A stretch of 64,000 nucleotides of DNA from Cellulomonas fimi. GTDB taxonomy: Bacteria > Actinomycetota > Actinomycetes > Actinomycetales > Cellulomonadaceae. This document shows, piece after piece, positions 1 to 9,998 of the stretch (positions are counted from its first letter, which is position 1; each line of letters starts with the position of its first letter). A program made the translations under genes and the position numbers. The notes below the pieces were generated by a model. That model ran no database searches and had not been told where the DNA came from. It was given only the letters and a program-made list of their open reading frames with translations. The stretch is from NCBI RefSeq assembly GCF_012952065.1, contig NZ_JABCJJ010000016.1:1-64000 (forward strand), in the 5' to 3' direction.

Positions 1-122
1 GCCTGGAAACCCGCACCCGACGCGCCAGCCGGGACCCGGTCACGCCCCGCTACCGGAAACCGCAACAAGACCCGCAAACGGGTCACCAAGACCCCTGACG
101 CGCCACTACTCGCGGATTTGGG
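1..122. other. Window edge, no gene identified
   Basis: An open plus-strand frame from position 3 ends at a TGA at 96-98 and would give a short Arg/Gln/Pro-rich tail. It could be the C-terminus of a gene that starts outside the window, but nothing in it can be matched to a family. No repeat or RNA is visible. Confidence 0.2.
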
Positions 123-410
123 TCAGATGCTGTCCTGCGAGTCCCAGCCGGCCCCCGAGCTCTCGTGCTCGTGCCAGCGGGCCTCCGACTCGGTGAGCGA
201 CCGTGGTGCCTGCGCGGCGTGTCCGCCGGCTCGGACGTCGTGCTCGCCGGGCGGTGCGTCCACGCCGGGTCGGGAGTCCTTCGGCGGCGCGTCCGGGCGA
301 CCGCCGGCGTTCACGCCCTCAGGCTCCACGAGGTTCTCGTCGTCCCCCTCGACCGCCGGGTCGACGACAGGCTGCCCCGCGTGCGCCGCGGGTGGCGTCG
401 GGGTGCTCAT
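123..410 (-). CDS. Small hydrophilic hypothetical protein
   Basis: This would be a 95-residue protein starting MSTPTPPAAH and ending DSQDSI. It is rich in Pro, Gly, Asp, Glu and His, has no hydrophobic segment and is probably disordered. The ATG at 408-410 was chosen because the upstream in-frame residues look like non-coding Arg/Ala translation; no convincing ribosome binding site precedes it. The gene is divergent from dps. I do not recognise a family. The composition resembles the small acidic proteins common in actinobacteria, but a spurious reading frame cannot be excluded. Confidence 0.45.
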   Translation of the reverse strand: MSTPTPPAAHAGQPVVDPAVEGDDENLVEPEGVNAGGRPDAPPKDSRPGVDAPPGEHDVRAGGHAAQAPRSLTESEARWHEHESSGAGWDSQDSI

Positions 411-644
411 GGGCCCAGGTCTACCGTGCGCAGCGGCCCTGCGCATCCGCGTCACTCTCCGCGTCCCGCCGCGTCCGCACCGCCCGCCGCCGCTCGACGT
501 CGCCCGCCGCCGCTCGCGGTCGCTCCCGGTCGCTCGCCGCGCGACGGTCGCCGATCCGGGTCAGGATGGCGGCGGGGCGCAGGCACCGCCCGCCCCGACG
601 TCGTACTGCGCCGTCGTGCGCACCGCTCGACTGGAGGACAGCAC

Positions 645-1250
645 ATGGCTCGCACGGATCTGCCCCGGTTCACCGTCCCGTCCCTCACGCCGGAGGAGGG
701 CGCCCGCACAGCCGTGATCCTGCAGGACCGCCTGAACGCGTTGAACGACCTCGCGCTGACGCTCAAGCACATCCACTGGAACGTGGTCGGACCGCACTTC
801 ATCGCGGTGCACGAGATGCTCGACCCGCAGGTCGAGGCCGTCCGCGCGATGGTCGACGCGGTCGCCGAGCGCATCGCGACGCTCGGGGTGCCGCCGCGCG
901 GGACGCCGGGGGCGCTCGTCGCGGAACGCACCTGGGACGACTACTCGATCGGGCGCGCGGGCGCCATCGAGCACCTCGGCGCTCTCGACACCGTCTACCA
1001 GGGCGTCATCTCGGCCCACCGCGCGGCGGCCGAGGAGACCGAGGAGATCGACACCGTGACGGGCGACCTGCTCGTCGGGCACCTGCACGAGCTCGAGCTG
1101 TTCCACTGGTTCGTCCGCGCGCACCTCGAGTCCTCGGGGGGCGCCCTCAGCACCGAGGGCTCGACCACCGAGAAGGGCTCGGCCGCGCAGGCCGGCGCGA
1201 AGGCGCGGAGCACCGGCGCGAAGACGAAGTCGGCCGGCGGGAAGAAGTAG
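645..1250 (+). CDS. dps: Dps family DNA-binding ferritin
   Basis: This is a 201-residue starvation-type mini-ferritin that oxidises and stores iron and protects DNA. The Dps ferroxidase signature is clear: IHWNVVGPHFIAVHEMLD at about residues 43-60, followed by the long helices of a four-helix bundle. The C-terminal 40 residues are an Ala/Gly/Ser/Lys tail ending in SAGGKK, a typical flexible lysine-rich DNA-binding extension. The start is set by a GGAGG sequence at 633-637, seven bases before the ATG. It stands alone and converges on pyk, from which it is separated by a strong hairpin. Confidence 0.93.
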   Translation: MARTDLPRFTVPSLTPEEGARTAVILQDRLNALNDLALTLKHIHWNVVGPHFIAVHEMLDPQVEAVRAMVDAVAERIATLGVPPRGTPGALVAERTWDDYSIGRAGAIEHLGALDTVYQGVISAHRAAAEETEEIDTVTGDLLVGHLHELELFHWFVRAHLESSGGALSTEGSTTEKGSAAQAGAKARSTGAKTKSAGGKK

Positions 1251-1256
1251 CACCCG

Positions 1257-1300
1257 ACGCGTGACGTGGCCCCCGGTCCTCCGGGGGCCTCGTCACGCGT
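1257..1300. terminator. Bidirectional hairpin between dps and pyk
   Basis: Two 20-bp arms (1257-1276 and 1281-1300) pair with a single mismatch around a TCCT loop. It lies 6 bases after the dps stop and 30 bases after the pyk stop, so it can serve both convergent genes. It has no clear U-tract on either side, as is common for actinobacterial terminators. Confidence 0.8.
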
Positions 1301-1330
1301 GGTCGTCTGGTCGGACGCGTTCTCGTCGGG

Positions 1331-2761
1331 TCAGACGCGCGGGTGGCCCGACTCCTCGCCGATCTTGTGCACCAGGATCGAGTTGGTCGTTCCCGGGACG
1401 CCGACCGGCGCGCCCGAGACGATCACGACGTAGTCGCCCAGCTCGGCCAGCCCGTGGGCCCGCAGTGTCTGGTCCACCTGCTGCACCATCGCGTCGGTGT
1501 CGTCGACCGCGGCGACCTCGTAGCTCTGCACCCCCCAGCTCAGCGACAGGACGTTGCGGACGGTCGTGACCGGGGTGAACGCGAGCAGCGGGATCCGGGA
1601 GCGCAGCCGGGACATACGGCGGGCCGAGTCGCCCGACTGCGTGAACGTCACGAGGTACTTGACCTCGAGCGTCTCGCCGATCTCGGCCGCCGCCCGGGTG
1701 ATGGCCCCGCCTCGGGTGTGCGGGCTCGACCCGAGCGGTGCGATCCGCTCGGCACCGAACTCCTCGGTGTTCTCGATGATCCGCGCCATGGTGCGCACGG
1801 CCTCGATCGGGTACTCCCCCACGCTCGTCTCGCCCGACAGCATCACCGCATCGGCGCCGTCGAGCACCGCGTTGGCGCAGTCCGAGGCCTCCGCGCGCGT
1901 CGGGCGGGGCGCCGAGATCATCGACTCCAGCACCTGGGTCGCCACGATGACGGGCTTCGCGTTGCGACGCGCGAGCTCGACGGCGCGCTTCTGGACGAGC
2001 GGCACCTGCTCGAGCGGCAGCTCCACGCCGAGGTCGCCACGGGCCACCATGATCCCGTCGAAGGCGTCGACGATCTCGACGAGGTTGTCGACGGCTTGCG
2101 GCTTCTCGATCTTGGCGATGACCGGGATGATCCGCCCCTCGTCCTCCATGATGCGGCGCACGTCGTCGTAGTCGGCTGCCGTCCGCACGAACGACAGCGC
2201 GATGAGGTCGGCGCCCACGCGGAGCGCCCAGCGCAGGTCGCTCTCGTCCTTGTCGGACATCGCGGGGACCGACACGGCGACGCCGGGGAGGTTGAGCCCC
2301 TTGTTGTTCGAGACGGGCCCGCCGACCTCGACCCGCGTGACGACCCGCTGACCCTCGACCGCCGTGACCCGCACGAGCACGCGACCGTCGTCGATGAGGA
2401 TCGGGTCGCCCACCCGCGCGTCCTCCGGGAGCCCCTTGTGGGTCGTGGAGACGAGCTCCTTGGTACCCGGGACATCCTCGGTCGTGATGGTGAACGTGTC
2501 GCCGGTCTGGAGCTCGTGCTTGCCGTCGGCGAACCGGCCGAGCCGGATCTTCGGGCCCTGCAGGTCCACCAGCACGGCCACCGAGCGGCCCGATGCCTTG
2601 GCGGCGGCACGGACGTTGTTGTACACCCGCTCGTGGACCTCGGTGTCGCCGTGGCTCCGGTTGAGACGAGCGACGTCCATCCCCGCGTCCACGAGGGCCT
2701 GGATCTGCTCGGCGGACTCCGTCGCGGGCCCGATGGTGCTGACGATCTTCGCTCTGCGCAT
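1331..2761 (-). CDS. pyk: Pyruvate kinase
   Basis: The 476-residue enzyme converts phosphoenolpyruvate and ADP to pyruvate and ATP in the cytosol, the last step of glycolysis. Length matches bacterial pyruvate kinases. Visible signatures are RLNRSHG (about 32-38), LVDLQGPKIR (about 64-73), the catalytic lysine loop AKIEKP (216-221) and the metal/substrate loop ARGDLGVELP (240-249), then LSGETSVGEYP. The domain order is the barrel interrupted by the B domain, then the C-terminal regulatory domain. It lies downstream of gltD with a gap of about 70 bp and has its own -10-like element just before the ATG. Confidence 0.97.
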   Translation of the reverse strand: MRRAKIVSTIGPATESAEQIQALVDAGMDVARLNRSHGDTEVHERVYNNVRAAAKASGRSVAVLVDLQGPKIRLGRFADGKHELQTGDTFTITTEDVPGTKELVSTTHKGLPEDARVGDPILIDDGRVLVRVTAVEGQRVVTRVEVGGPVSNNKGLNLPGVAVSVPAMSDKDESDLRWALRVGADLIALSFVRTAADYDDVRRIMEDEGRIIPVIAKIEKPQAVDNLVEIVDAFDGIMVARGDLGVELPLEQVPLVQKRAVELARRNAKPVIVATQVLESMISAPRPTRAEASDCANAVLDGADAVMLSGETSVGEYPIEAVRTMARIIENTEEFGAERIAPLGSSPHTRGGAITRAAAEIGETLEVKYLVTFTQSGDSARRMSRLRSRIPLLAFTPVTTVRNVLSLSWGVQSYEVAAVDDTDAMVQQVDQTLRAHGLAELGDYVVIVSGAPVGVPGTTNSILVHKIGEESGHPRV

Positions 2762-2768
2762 GGTGACG

Positions 2769-2774
2769 AGCCTA
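2769..2774 (-). promoter_or_regulatory. pyk -10 element, probable leaderless start
   Basis: TAGGCT on the minus strand ends 7 nt before the pyk ATG, so transcription would begin at or next to the start codon. There is no Shine-Dalgarno sequence, which fits a leaderless mRNA. Confidence 0.5.
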
Positions 2775-2834
2775 AGCCCTTCACCTCGGCCGGCGAGCCG
2801 GGACAGGTGCCCTCGGGTCGCCGCTCAGCGTGCC

Positions 2835-4319
2835 TCAGGGGCGCAGCGCGACGGTGCTCGCGGTGACGGGGAAGGGCAGCTCCGTGGCTCCCGAGAGGTA
2901 GGCGTCGACCGAGGCGGCGGCCGCGCGGCCCTCCGCGATCGCCCACACGATGAGGGACTGGCCGCGGCCGGCGTCGCCGGCCACGAAGACGCCGGGGACG
3001 CTCGTCGCGTAGTCGTCCCCGCGTGCGACGAGTCCCCGCCCGGTCAGGTCCGCACCGGTCTGCTCGACCAGCTCGGCCGTCTCGGGGCCGGTGAAGCCCA
3101 TCGCGACCAGGACCAGGTCCGCCGGGATCTCCCGCTCCGTGCCGGCCATCGGGACGCGTCGGCCGTCCGCGAGGTACTCCGTGGTCGCCAGACGCAGCGC
3201 GCGCACGTGCCCGGCGTCGTCCCCCGAGCCGCCCACGAACGCGACGGTCGAGGCGAGGAAGTCCCGCTCGCCGCCCTCCTCGTGCGAGCTCGACACCTCG
3301 AACACGAGCGGGTCGGTCGGCCACGGCTGGTGCTGCGGCCGGTCCGTCGGCGGCTGCTTGCCGATGGCCAGCGTGGTGACCGAGGCGGCCTGCTGGCGCA
3401 GCGCGGTCCCCAGGCAGTCGGACCCGGTGTCGCCGCCGCCGATGATCACGACGTGCTTCCCGGTCGCCACGATCTGGTCGGCGACCTCACGGCCCGCCAC
3501 CACGGCGTTCGACTGGTGCAGGTACTCCATCGCGAAGTGGATGCCCTCGAGCTCGCGCCCGGGCAGCGGGAGCTCCCGCGGGACGGTCGCGCCGGTGGCG
3601 ACCACGACGGCGTCGTACCGGGCCCGGAGCTCGTCCCAGGTGAGGTCGCGACCGATCTCGATGCCCGGCCGGAACCGGGTGCCCTCGGCCTTCATCTGAT
3701 CCAGACGCCGGTCGATGTGCGACTTCTCGAGCTTGAAGTCGGGCACGCCGTAGCGCAGGAGGCCACCGATCGCGTCGTCGCGCTCGTACACCGCGACCGT
3801 GTGGCCGGCACGCGTGAGCTGCTGCGCGGCGGCGAGCCCGGCGGGGCCGGAGCCGACGACGGCGACCGTCGCCCCGCTCAGACGGTGCGGGACCTGCGGC
3901 GTGACGAGCCCGCGGTCGAACGCCTCGTCGATGATCGAGACCTCGATCTGCTTGATCGTCACCGGGGGCTGGTTGATCCCCAGGACGCAGGCCGACTCGC
4001 ACGGGGCCGGGCAGATGCGGCCGGTGAACTCCGGGAAGTTGTTGGTCGCGTGCAGGCGCTCGATCGCGTCGCCCCACTGCTGCTGGCGGGTCAGGTCGTT
4101 CCAGTCGGGGATCAGGTTGCCGAGCGGGCAGCCCTGGTGGCAGAACGGGATGCCGCAGTCCATGCACCGGCCGGCCTGCCGCCCGAGCACGAGGATGTCG
4201 TCGGGGTTGCCCGCGCGGTGCTCGTGGACCTCACGCCAGTCGAGCAGCCGGACCGGCACCGGACGGTTCGGCGGGAGCTCCCGCTCGCGGACCTTCAGGA
4301 AGCCACGGGGGTCAGCCAC
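2835..4319 (-). CDS. gltD: Glutamate synthase, small subunit
   Basis: This 494-residue FAD/iron-sulfur subunit passes NAD(P)H electrons to the large subunit for glutamate synthesis from glutamine and 2-oxoglutarate. The N-terminal part carries the [4Fe-4S] cysteines [13 protein letters not shown] (52-64) and CPAPCESAC (103-111). An FAD-binding [11 protein letters not shown] follows at about 155-165, and a second nucleotide-binding [11 protein letters not shown] lies further on. The GTG start lies within the last codons of gltB (8-nt overlap), so the two subunits are translationally coupled. Confidence 0.97.
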   Translation of the reverse strand: MADPRGFLKVRERELPPNRPVPVRLLDWREVHEHRAGNPDDILVLGRQAGRCMDCGIPFCHQGCPLGNLIPDWNDLTRQQQWGDAIERLHATNNFPEFTGRICPAPCESACVLGINQPPVTIKQIEVSIIDEAFDRGLVTPQVPHRLSGATVAVVGSGPAGLAAAQQLTRAGHTVAVYERDDAIGGLLRYGVPDFKLEKSHIDRRLDQMKAEGTRFRPGIEIGRDLTWDELRARYDAVVVATGATVPRELPLPGRELEGIHFAMEYLHQSNAVVAGREVADQIVATGKHVVIIGGGDTGSDCLGTALRQQAASVTTLAIGKQPPTDRPQHQPWPTDPLVFEVSSSHEEGGERDFLASTVAFVGGSGDDAGHVRALRLATTEYLADGRRVPMAGTEREIPADLVLVAMGFTGPETAELVEQTGADLTGRGLVARGDDYATSVPGVFVAGDAGRGQSLIVWAIAEGRAAAASVDAYLSGATELPFPVTASTVALRP

Positions 4320-7300
4320 GGGACACCTCCAGGATGTGCTCCCACACGCCGGGCGCGGCCGGGTCGAGGCCTTCCGCCTCGACCTGCGCCATCGCGAGCG
4401 TCATGCGGGCGTACTCGGTCGGCAGCACGCGCGTGAAGCGCGTCCGGATCGCGTCCGGGTCGGCGAGGAGCTCCTCGGCGACCGGCGACCCGGTCTCCTC
4501 GTGGTGCCGCCTCAGGAGGTGCTCGACCCGGCCGACGTCGGGCTCCGCGAGCGGCTCGAGCGTCACCTCTCCCGAGGCCACCGCAGGTCCGTTCACCGAG
4601 CCCGGCCGCAGGTCGAGCACGTAGGCCGTCCCGCCCGACATGCCGGCCGCGAAGTTGCGTCCGGTCCGGCCGAGCACGACCACCGTGCCACCGGTCATGT
4701 ACTCGCAGCCGTGGTCGCCCACCCCCTCGACGACGAGGGTCGCCCCCGAGTTGCGGACGGCGAACCGCTCGCCGACGACGCCGCGCAGGAAGATCTCGCC
4801 CGACGTCGCGCCGTAGCCGATGACGTTGCCCGCGATCACGTCGAGGTCCCCCGTCAGCACCGCGGACCGGTCCGGCCGGACGACGATCCGGCCTCCTGAG
4901 AGCCCCTTGCCGACGTAGTCGTTCGCGTCGCCGTACAGGCGGATCGTGATGCCCGCGGGCAGGAACGCGCCGAGCGACTGGCCGGCCGACCCCGTCAGCG
5001 TGAGGTCGATCGTGCCGTCCGGCAGGCCGGCCGCCCCGTACCGCTTGGTGACCTCGTGCCCCAGCATCGTGCCGACCGTGCGGTTGACGTTCCGTACGGG
5101 CAGGTCGATCCGCACCGGCTCGCGCCGCTCGAGCGCGTCCACGGCCAAGGTGATCAGGCGGTTGTCGAGAGCCTTCGCGAGTCCGTGGTCCTGCTGACCG
5201 GTGTTGCGCAGCGCGCCGCCGTCGCGCGGCCGTGGCGCCGACAGGACCGGCGCGAGGTCCAGGCCGTCGGCCTTCCAGTGGTCGATGGCGGCACGGGTGT
5301 CGAGCGCGTCGACGTGGCCGACCGCCTCCTCGATGCTGCGGAAACCCAGCGCCGCGAGGTGTTCGCGGACCTCCTGCGCGATGAACTCGAAGAACGTGAC
5401 GACGAACTCGGGCTTGCCGGTGAAGCGCGCCCGGAGCTCGGGGTTCTGGGTCGCGACGCCGACCGGGCAGGTGTCGAGGTGACAGACCCGCATCATCACG
5501 CAGCCTGAGACGACGAGCGGCGCGGTGGCGAAGCCGAACTCCTCCGCTCCGAGCAGCGCGGCGACCACGACGTCGCGCCCGGTCTTCATCTGCCCGTCCA
5601 CCTGCACGACGATCCGGTCGCGCAGCCCGTTGAGCACGAGCGTCTGCTGGGTGTCGGCCAGACCGATCTCCCACGGACCGCCCGCGTGCTTGAGCGAGGT
5701 GAGCGGGCTCGCGCCCGTGCCGCCGTCGTGCCCCGAGATGAGGACGACGTCGGCGTGCGCCTTGGAGACACCCGTCGCGACCGTGCCGACGCCGACCTGG
5801 CTCACGAGCTTGACGTGCACCCGGGCCGCGGGGTTCGCGTTCTTGAGGTCGTGGATGAGCTGGGCGAGGTCCTCGATCGAGTAGATGTCGTGGTGCGGCG
5901 GCGGCGAGATGAGGCCGACGCCGGGGGTCGAGTGCCGCGTCGCGGCGATGGCGGGCGAGACCTTGTGACCGGGCAGCTGCCCGCCCTCCCCCGGCTTGGC
6001 GCCCTGCGCCATCTTGATCTGCAGGTCGTCGGCGTTCGTCAGGTAGTCCGCGGTGACCCCGAACCGGCCCGACGCGACCTGCTTGATGGCGCTGCGGCGC
6101 AACGGGTCGCGCAGCCGCGCGGGGTCCTCGCCGCCCTCGCCGGTGTTGGACCGCCCACCGAGGGCGTTCATCGCGACGGCGAGCGTCTCGTGCGCCTCGG
6201 CAGAGATCGAGCCGTAGGACATCGCGCCGGTGTTGAAGCGCTTGACGATCTCGCTCACGGGCTCGACCTCGTCGAGCGGCACCGCGGGCCGCGCACCGTC
6301 CTTGAACGTGAGCAGTCCCCGCAGCGTCATGAGCCGGCGCGACTGGTCGTCGACGTGCCGCGTGTACTCGCGGAACACGTCGAACCGGCGCGTGCGCGTC
6401 GAGTGCTGGAGCCGGAAGACCGTCTCGGGGTCGAACAGGTGGTCCTCGCCGTCGCGACGCCACTGGTACTCACCGCCCACCGCGAGGCGCCGGTGCGGGA
6501 GCCGGTTGCCGCTGCGGGGGTAGGCGTCGGCGTGCCGGGCGGCCACCTCGGCCGCGACGACGTCGAGGCCGACGCCGCCGAGCCGGCTCGTCGTCCCGGC
6601 GAAGTACTGGGCCACGAGGTCCTCGGAGAGGCCGATCACCTCGAACACCTGGGCGCCGCGGTAGGAGGCGATGGTCGAGATCCCCATCTTGCTCATGACC
6701 TTGAGCACGCCCTTGCCGAGCGCCTTGATGAGGTTCGCCACCGCGCGCTCGGGCGAGACGGGCAGGTAGCCGGCGCGCGCCAGGTCCTCGACGGACTCCA
6801 TGGCGAGGTACGGGTTCACCGCGGCGGCGCCGTAACCGATGAGCAGCGCGACGTGGTGCACCTCGCGGACGTCGCCGGCCTCCACGACCAGCGAGACGCG
6901 GGTACGCATCCGACGACGCAGCAGGTGGTGGTGCACCGCGCTCGACAGGAGCAACGAGGGGATCGCGGCCAGGTCCGCGTCCCCGTCACGGTCGGAGAGC
7001 ACGACGAAGCTGACGCCGGCCTCCACGGCGGCGTCGACCTCGGCGAAGATCTCCTCGAGGCGCCGCTCGAGCGCCTGCCCGCCGCCGCGCACGCGGTACA
7101 GGCCGCGGATCGTCACCGCGCGGAAGATGCCCTCCATCCGCGGGTCGCGGTGGATCCGCGAGATCTTGGCGAGCTCGTCGTTGTCGATGACCGGGAACGG
7201 CAGCACGAGCTTGCGTGCGTGCTCGGGCGAGTCCGCGAGCAGGTTCGGCTCGGGACCGATGGCGCCGCCGATGGAGGTGACCAGCTCCTCGCGGATGGCG

Positions 7301-8877
7301 TCGAGGGGCGGGTTCGTCACCTGCGCGAACATCTGCGCGAAGTAGTCGAACAGAAGGCGCGGGCGGTTCGACAGCACGGCGAGCGGCGTGTCCGAGCCCA
7401 TTGCGCCCAGCGGCTCGCCACCGGACGCCGCCATGGGGCCGAGCAGGACCTTGAGGTCCTCCTCGGTGTACCCGAACGCGCGCTGACGACGGTGCACCGA
7501 CGCCCGCGAGTGCGCCACGTGCTCGCGCTCCGGGAGGTCGGGGAGCGCGACCGCGTTCTCCTCGACCCACTGCGCGTACGGGCGCTGAGCGGCGAGCTGG
7601 GCCTTGATCTCCTCGTCCTCGACGATGCGGCCCGCACCGGTGTCCACGAGGAACATGCGGCCCGGCTCGAGCCGTCCCTTGCGCACGACGGTGGCCGGGT
7701 CGAGGTCGAGCACGCCGGCCTCCGAGGCGAGCACGACGAGCCCGTCCTCGGTGACCCAGTACCGGCCCGGTCGCAGCCCGTTGCGGTCGAGCACCGCGCC
7801 GATGAGCGTGCCGTCCGTGAAGTGCAGGCAGGCGGGCCCGTCCCAGGGCTCCATGAGGCTCGCGTGGTACTCGTAGAACGCCCGGCGAGCCGGGTCCATC
7901 TCGGCGTGGTTCTCCCACGCCTCGGGAATCATCATCAGCACCGCGTGCGGCAGCGAGCGGCCCGCGAGGTGCAGCAGCTCGAGCACCTCGTCGAAGCTCG
8001 CCGAGTCGCTGGCACCCTCGCTGCACACCGGCAGGACCGGCGCGAGGTCGCCGAGGGCGTCGGTCGCGAGCGTGCTCTCGCGCGCAGCCATCCAGTTGCG
8101 GTTCCCCTTGACCGTGTTGATCTCGCCGTTGTGCGCGATCAGCCGGAACGGCTGGGCGAGCGGCCAGGACGGGAAGGTGTTGGTGGAGAACCGCGAGTGG
8201 ACCAGGGCCAGCTCGCTCGCGTAGCGCGGGTCGGAGAGGTCGGGGAAGAACGGCTCGAGCTGCGCGGTCGTGAGCATGCCCTTGTAGGTCAGGGTGCGCG
8301 CCGACAGGGACGCGAAGTAGACGCCGGTCTCGCGCTCGGCGCGACGCCGCAGGCGGAACGCACGCCGGTCGAGGTCGAGGCCCGCGAGCTCACCCGCCGG
8401 GTCCGCGACCACGAGGTGACGGAAGACCGGCATCGAGGCGCGCGCCGTCGGGCCCACGAGGTCGGCGGTGACCGGCACGTCGCGCCACGCGAGCACCTCG
8501 AGCTTCTCCTCGGCGGCGATCGCGTCGATGGCGGCGACCGTGGACGCCCGCGCGCCGTCGTCCTGGGGCAGGAAGGCCATCCCGATCGCGTACCGCCCCG
8601 CCGGCGGGAGCTCGACCGCGACAACGTCACGCACGAAGGCGTCGGGGATCTGCGTGAGGATGCCCGCGCCGTCTCCGCTGCCCGGCTCCGCCCCGACCGC
8701 GCCGCGGTGGTCGAGGTTGAGCAGCGCCGTCAGCCCCGCGTCGACGATGTCGCGGCCGGGAGTCCCCCGCAGGGTGGCGACGAAGGCGACGCCGCACGCA
8801 TCGTGCTCGTGCACGGGGTCGTAGAGGCCCTGGCGCGTGGGAGCCTGCGGGGTCGCGACGTTCGACGACGTGAGCAT
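4312..8877 (-). CDS. gltB: Glutamate synthase, large subunit
   Basis: The 1521-residue large GOGAT subunit hydrolyses glutamine and channels ammonia to 2-oxoglutarate. The class II amidotransferase nucleophile is the Cys of HDACGVAF (Cys28 from the chosen start), normally exposed after propeptide removal. The FMN-binding glutamate synthase domain contains [11 protein letters not shown], and the 3Fe-4S cysteines lie in [21 protein letters not shown] beta-helix domain ends the protein. The ATG at 8875-8877 was preferred; an in-frame GTG at 8890-8892 would add five residues. It is followed by gltD and probably led by its own promoter at 8970-8999. Confidence 0.97.
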   Translation of the reverse strand: MLTSSNVATPQAPTRQGLYDPVHEHDACGVAFVATLRGTPGRDIVDAGLTALLNLDHRGAVGAEPGSGDGAGILTQIPDAFVRDVVAVELPPAGRYAIGMAFLPQDDGARASTVAAIDAIAAEEKLEVLAWRDVPVTADLVGPTARASMPVFRHLVVADPAGELAGLDLDRRAFRLRRRAERETGVYFASLSARTLTYKGMLTTAQLEPFFPDLSDPRYASELALVHSRFSTNTFPSWPLAQPFRLIAHNGEINTVKGNRNWMAARESTLATDALGDLAPVLPVCSEGASDSASFDEVLELLHLAGRSLPHAVLMMIPEAWENHAEMDPARRAFYEYHASLMEPWDGPACLHFTDGTLIGAVLDRNGLRPGRYWVTEDGLVVLASEAGVLDLDPATVVRKGRLEPGRMFLVDTGAGRIVEDEEIKAQLAAQRPYAQWVEENAVALPDLPEREHVAHSRASVHRRQRAFGYTEEDLKVLLGPMAASGGEPLGAMGSDTPLAVLSNRPRLLFDYFAQMFAQVTNPPLDAIREELVTSIGGAIGPEPNLLADSPEHARKLVLPFPVIDNDELAKISRIHRDPRMEGIFRAVTIRGLYRVRGGGQALERRLEEIFAEVDAAVEAGVSFVVLSDRDGDADLAAIPSLLLSSAVHHHLLRRRMRTRVSLVVEAGDVREVHHVALLIGYGAAAVNPYLAMESVEDLARAGYLPVSPERAVANLIKALGKGVLKVMSKMGISTIASYRGAQVFEVIGLSEDLVAQYFAGTTSRLGGVGLDVVAAEVAARHADAYPRSGNRLPHRRLAVGGEYQWRRDGEDHLFDPETVFRLQHSTRTRRFDVFREYTRHVDDQSRRLMTLRGLLTFKDGARPAVPLDEVEPVSEIVKRFNTGAMSYGSISAEAHETLAVAMNALGGRSNTGEGGEDPARLRDPLRRSAIKQVASGRFGVTADYLTNADDLQIKMAQGAKPGEGGQLPGHKVSPAIAATRHSTPGVGLISPPPHHDIYSIEDLAQLIHDLKNANPAARVHVKLVSQVGVGTVATGVSKAHADVVLISGHDGGTGASPLTSLKHAGGPWEIGLADTQQTLVLNGLRDRIVVQVDGQMKTGRDVVVAALLGAEEFGFATAPLVVSGCVMMRVCHLDTCPVGVATQNPELRARFTGKPEFVVTFFEFIAQEVREHLAALGFRSIEEAVGHVDALDTRAAIDHWKADGLDLAPVLSAPRPRDGGALRNTGQQDHGLAKALDNRLITLAVDALERREPVRIDLPVRNVNRTVGTMLGHEVTKRYGAAGLPDGTIDLTLTGSAGQSLGAFLPAGITIRLYGDANDYVGKGLSGGRIVVRPDRSAVLTGDLDVIAGNVIGYGATSGEIFLRGVVGERFAVRNSGATLVVEGVGDHGCEYMTGGTVVVLGRTGRNFAAGMSGGTAYVLDLRPGSVNGPAVASGEVTLEPLAEPDVGRVEHLLRRHHEETGSPVAEELLADPDAIRTRFTRVLPTEYARMTLAMAQVEAEGLDPAAPGVWEHILEVSRG

Positions 8878-8894
8878 GGGGACCGCCCTCACCG

Positions 8895-8915
8895 TCCCCG
8901 ACCGGTGGTCGGGGA
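8895..8915 (-). promoter_or_regulatory. 5' UTR hairpin before gltB
   Basis: A perfect 9-bp stem (TCCCCGACC with its complement, 3-nt loop) ends 18 nt upstream of the gltB ATG on the mRNA. It could affect translation initiation. No known riboswitch class is recognised. Confidence 0.35.
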
Positions 8916-8969
8916 TGTTGCCTGAACCTGGGGGAACGTGGGGACGTCGTCGGCCCTAACGCCTGGTGG

Positions 8970-8999
8970 ACGATACATGGCCGAAACGTGTCGCGTCAG
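8970..8999 (-). promoter_or_regulatory. Candidate gltBD promoter with GlnR-like half-sites
   Basis: On the minus strand CTGACG (8994-8999) and TATCGT (8970-8975) are separated by 18 bp, a reasonable sigma-70-type promoter about 90 bp upstream of gltB. Between and over them, the plus strand reads GATAC-N6-GAAAC (8972-8987), one mismatch from the GTNAC-N6-GAAAC unit reported for the actinobacterial nitrogen regulator GlnR. The position would suit nitrogen control of gltBD, but this is a weak motif call. Confidence 0.3.
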
Positions 9000-9035
9000 C
9001 CCTTCCACCGCACATCGACGCGCTGCCCCACGCGA

Positions 9036-9998
9036 TCAGCGGGTGCGCTCGGCTGCGTTCTGCTCCTCGTCGGCCGCTGCTGGGTCCAGGAGGAGGGTGG
9101 TCTCGCGTCCGGGGTGCCGGCGTCCGACCAGCACGAAGGCTATCAGTCCGCCCAGGGCGACGACGATCGAGGTCCAGACGTTGAGGCGCAGCCCGAGCAC
9201 CTGCTCGGCCGGGTCGATGCGGAGCAGCTCGATCCACAGCCGGCCGACGCTGTAGAGCAGCACGTAGAGCCAGAACACGCGTCCGTGGCCGAGCCGGAAA
9301 CGCCGGTCGAGGTAGACGAGGAGCGCCGCCGCCGCGAGGTTCCACAGCATCTCGTACAGGAAGGTCGGGTGGAACAGGGTGTCGGCCGGGAGGCCGTCCG
9401 GGAAGGTCGGGGCCGCGGGGTCGATCTCGAGCCCCCACGGGAGCGTCGTCGGTGCGCCGAAGAGCTCCTGGTTGAACCAGTTCCCCAGCCGACCGATCGC
9501 CTGCGCGACGAGGAGCGCCGGCGCCAGCGTGTCCGCGAACGGTGCGAACCGGACCCCCTGGCGACGGCACCCGATCCACGCACCGACCGCGCCGAAGGCG
9601 ATCGCCCCCCAGATACCGAGACCGCCCTGCCAGATGAACAGGGCCTTGATCGGGTCACCGTCGGGGCCCCAGTACGCGTCCGGCGACGAGACGACGTGGT
9701 AGATCCGCCCTCCCACGATGCCGAACGGCACCGCCCAGAACGCGATCTCGATGACGGTCTCCGGGTCGCCGCCGCGCTCGGCCCAACGGCGGCGCGCGAT
9801 CCAGAGCGCCACGGCGATCCCGGCGAGGATCGCGAGGGCGTACGCGCGCAACGGGAACGGACCGAGCTGCCAGACCGACTCGGACGGGCTCGGGATCCCG
9901 AGCGGGAGCACCGTCGGCGCGAGCACCGTGGGGACGAGCACCGCGGGGACGAGCGCCGCGGGGACGAGCACCGTGGGCGCGGCGAGGAGGGAGGTCAC
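9036..9998 (-). CDS. lgt: Prolipoprotein diacylglyceryl transferase
   Basis: This polytopic membrane enzyme moves diacylglycerol from phosphatidylglycerol to the lipobox cysteine of prelipoproteins. The Lgt signature appears as GRLGNWFNQELFG, with several membrane segments and a conserved HP near LFHPTFLYE. The GTG start overlaps the trpA stop (GTGA, 9995-9998), so it is coupled to trpA. About 30 extra N-terminal residues are a (V/A)L(V/A)P(T/A) repeat encoded by five 15-bp units. The family core begins only at about residue 40, so a later start is possible although no better start codon with a ribosome site is evident. Confidence 0.95.
   Translation of the reverse strand: MTSLLAAPTVLVPAALVPAVLVPTVLAPTVLPLGIPSPSESVWQLGPFPLRAYALAILAGIAVALWIARRRWAERGGDPETVIEIAFWAVPFGIVGGRIYHVVSSPDAYWGPDGDPIKALFIWQGGLGIWGAIAFGAVGAWIGCRRQGVRFAPFADTLAPALLVAQAIGRLGNWFNQELFGAPTTLPWGLEIDPAAPTFPDGLPADTLFHPTFLYEMLWNLAAAALLVYLDRRFRLGHGRVFWLYVLLYSVGRLWIELLRIDPAEQVLGLRLNVWTSIVVALGGLIAFVLVGRRHPGRETTLLLDPAAADEEQNAAERTR
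9906..9980. repeat. Five 15-bp in-frame repeats at lgt 5' end
   Basis: Units at 9906, 9921, 9936, 9951 and 9966 share the form GAGCACCGYGGGGAC with few changes. They encode a hydrophobic five-residue repeat in the N-terminal extension of Lgt. Unit length is a multiple of three, so copy-number change would keep the frame. Confidence 0.9.
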
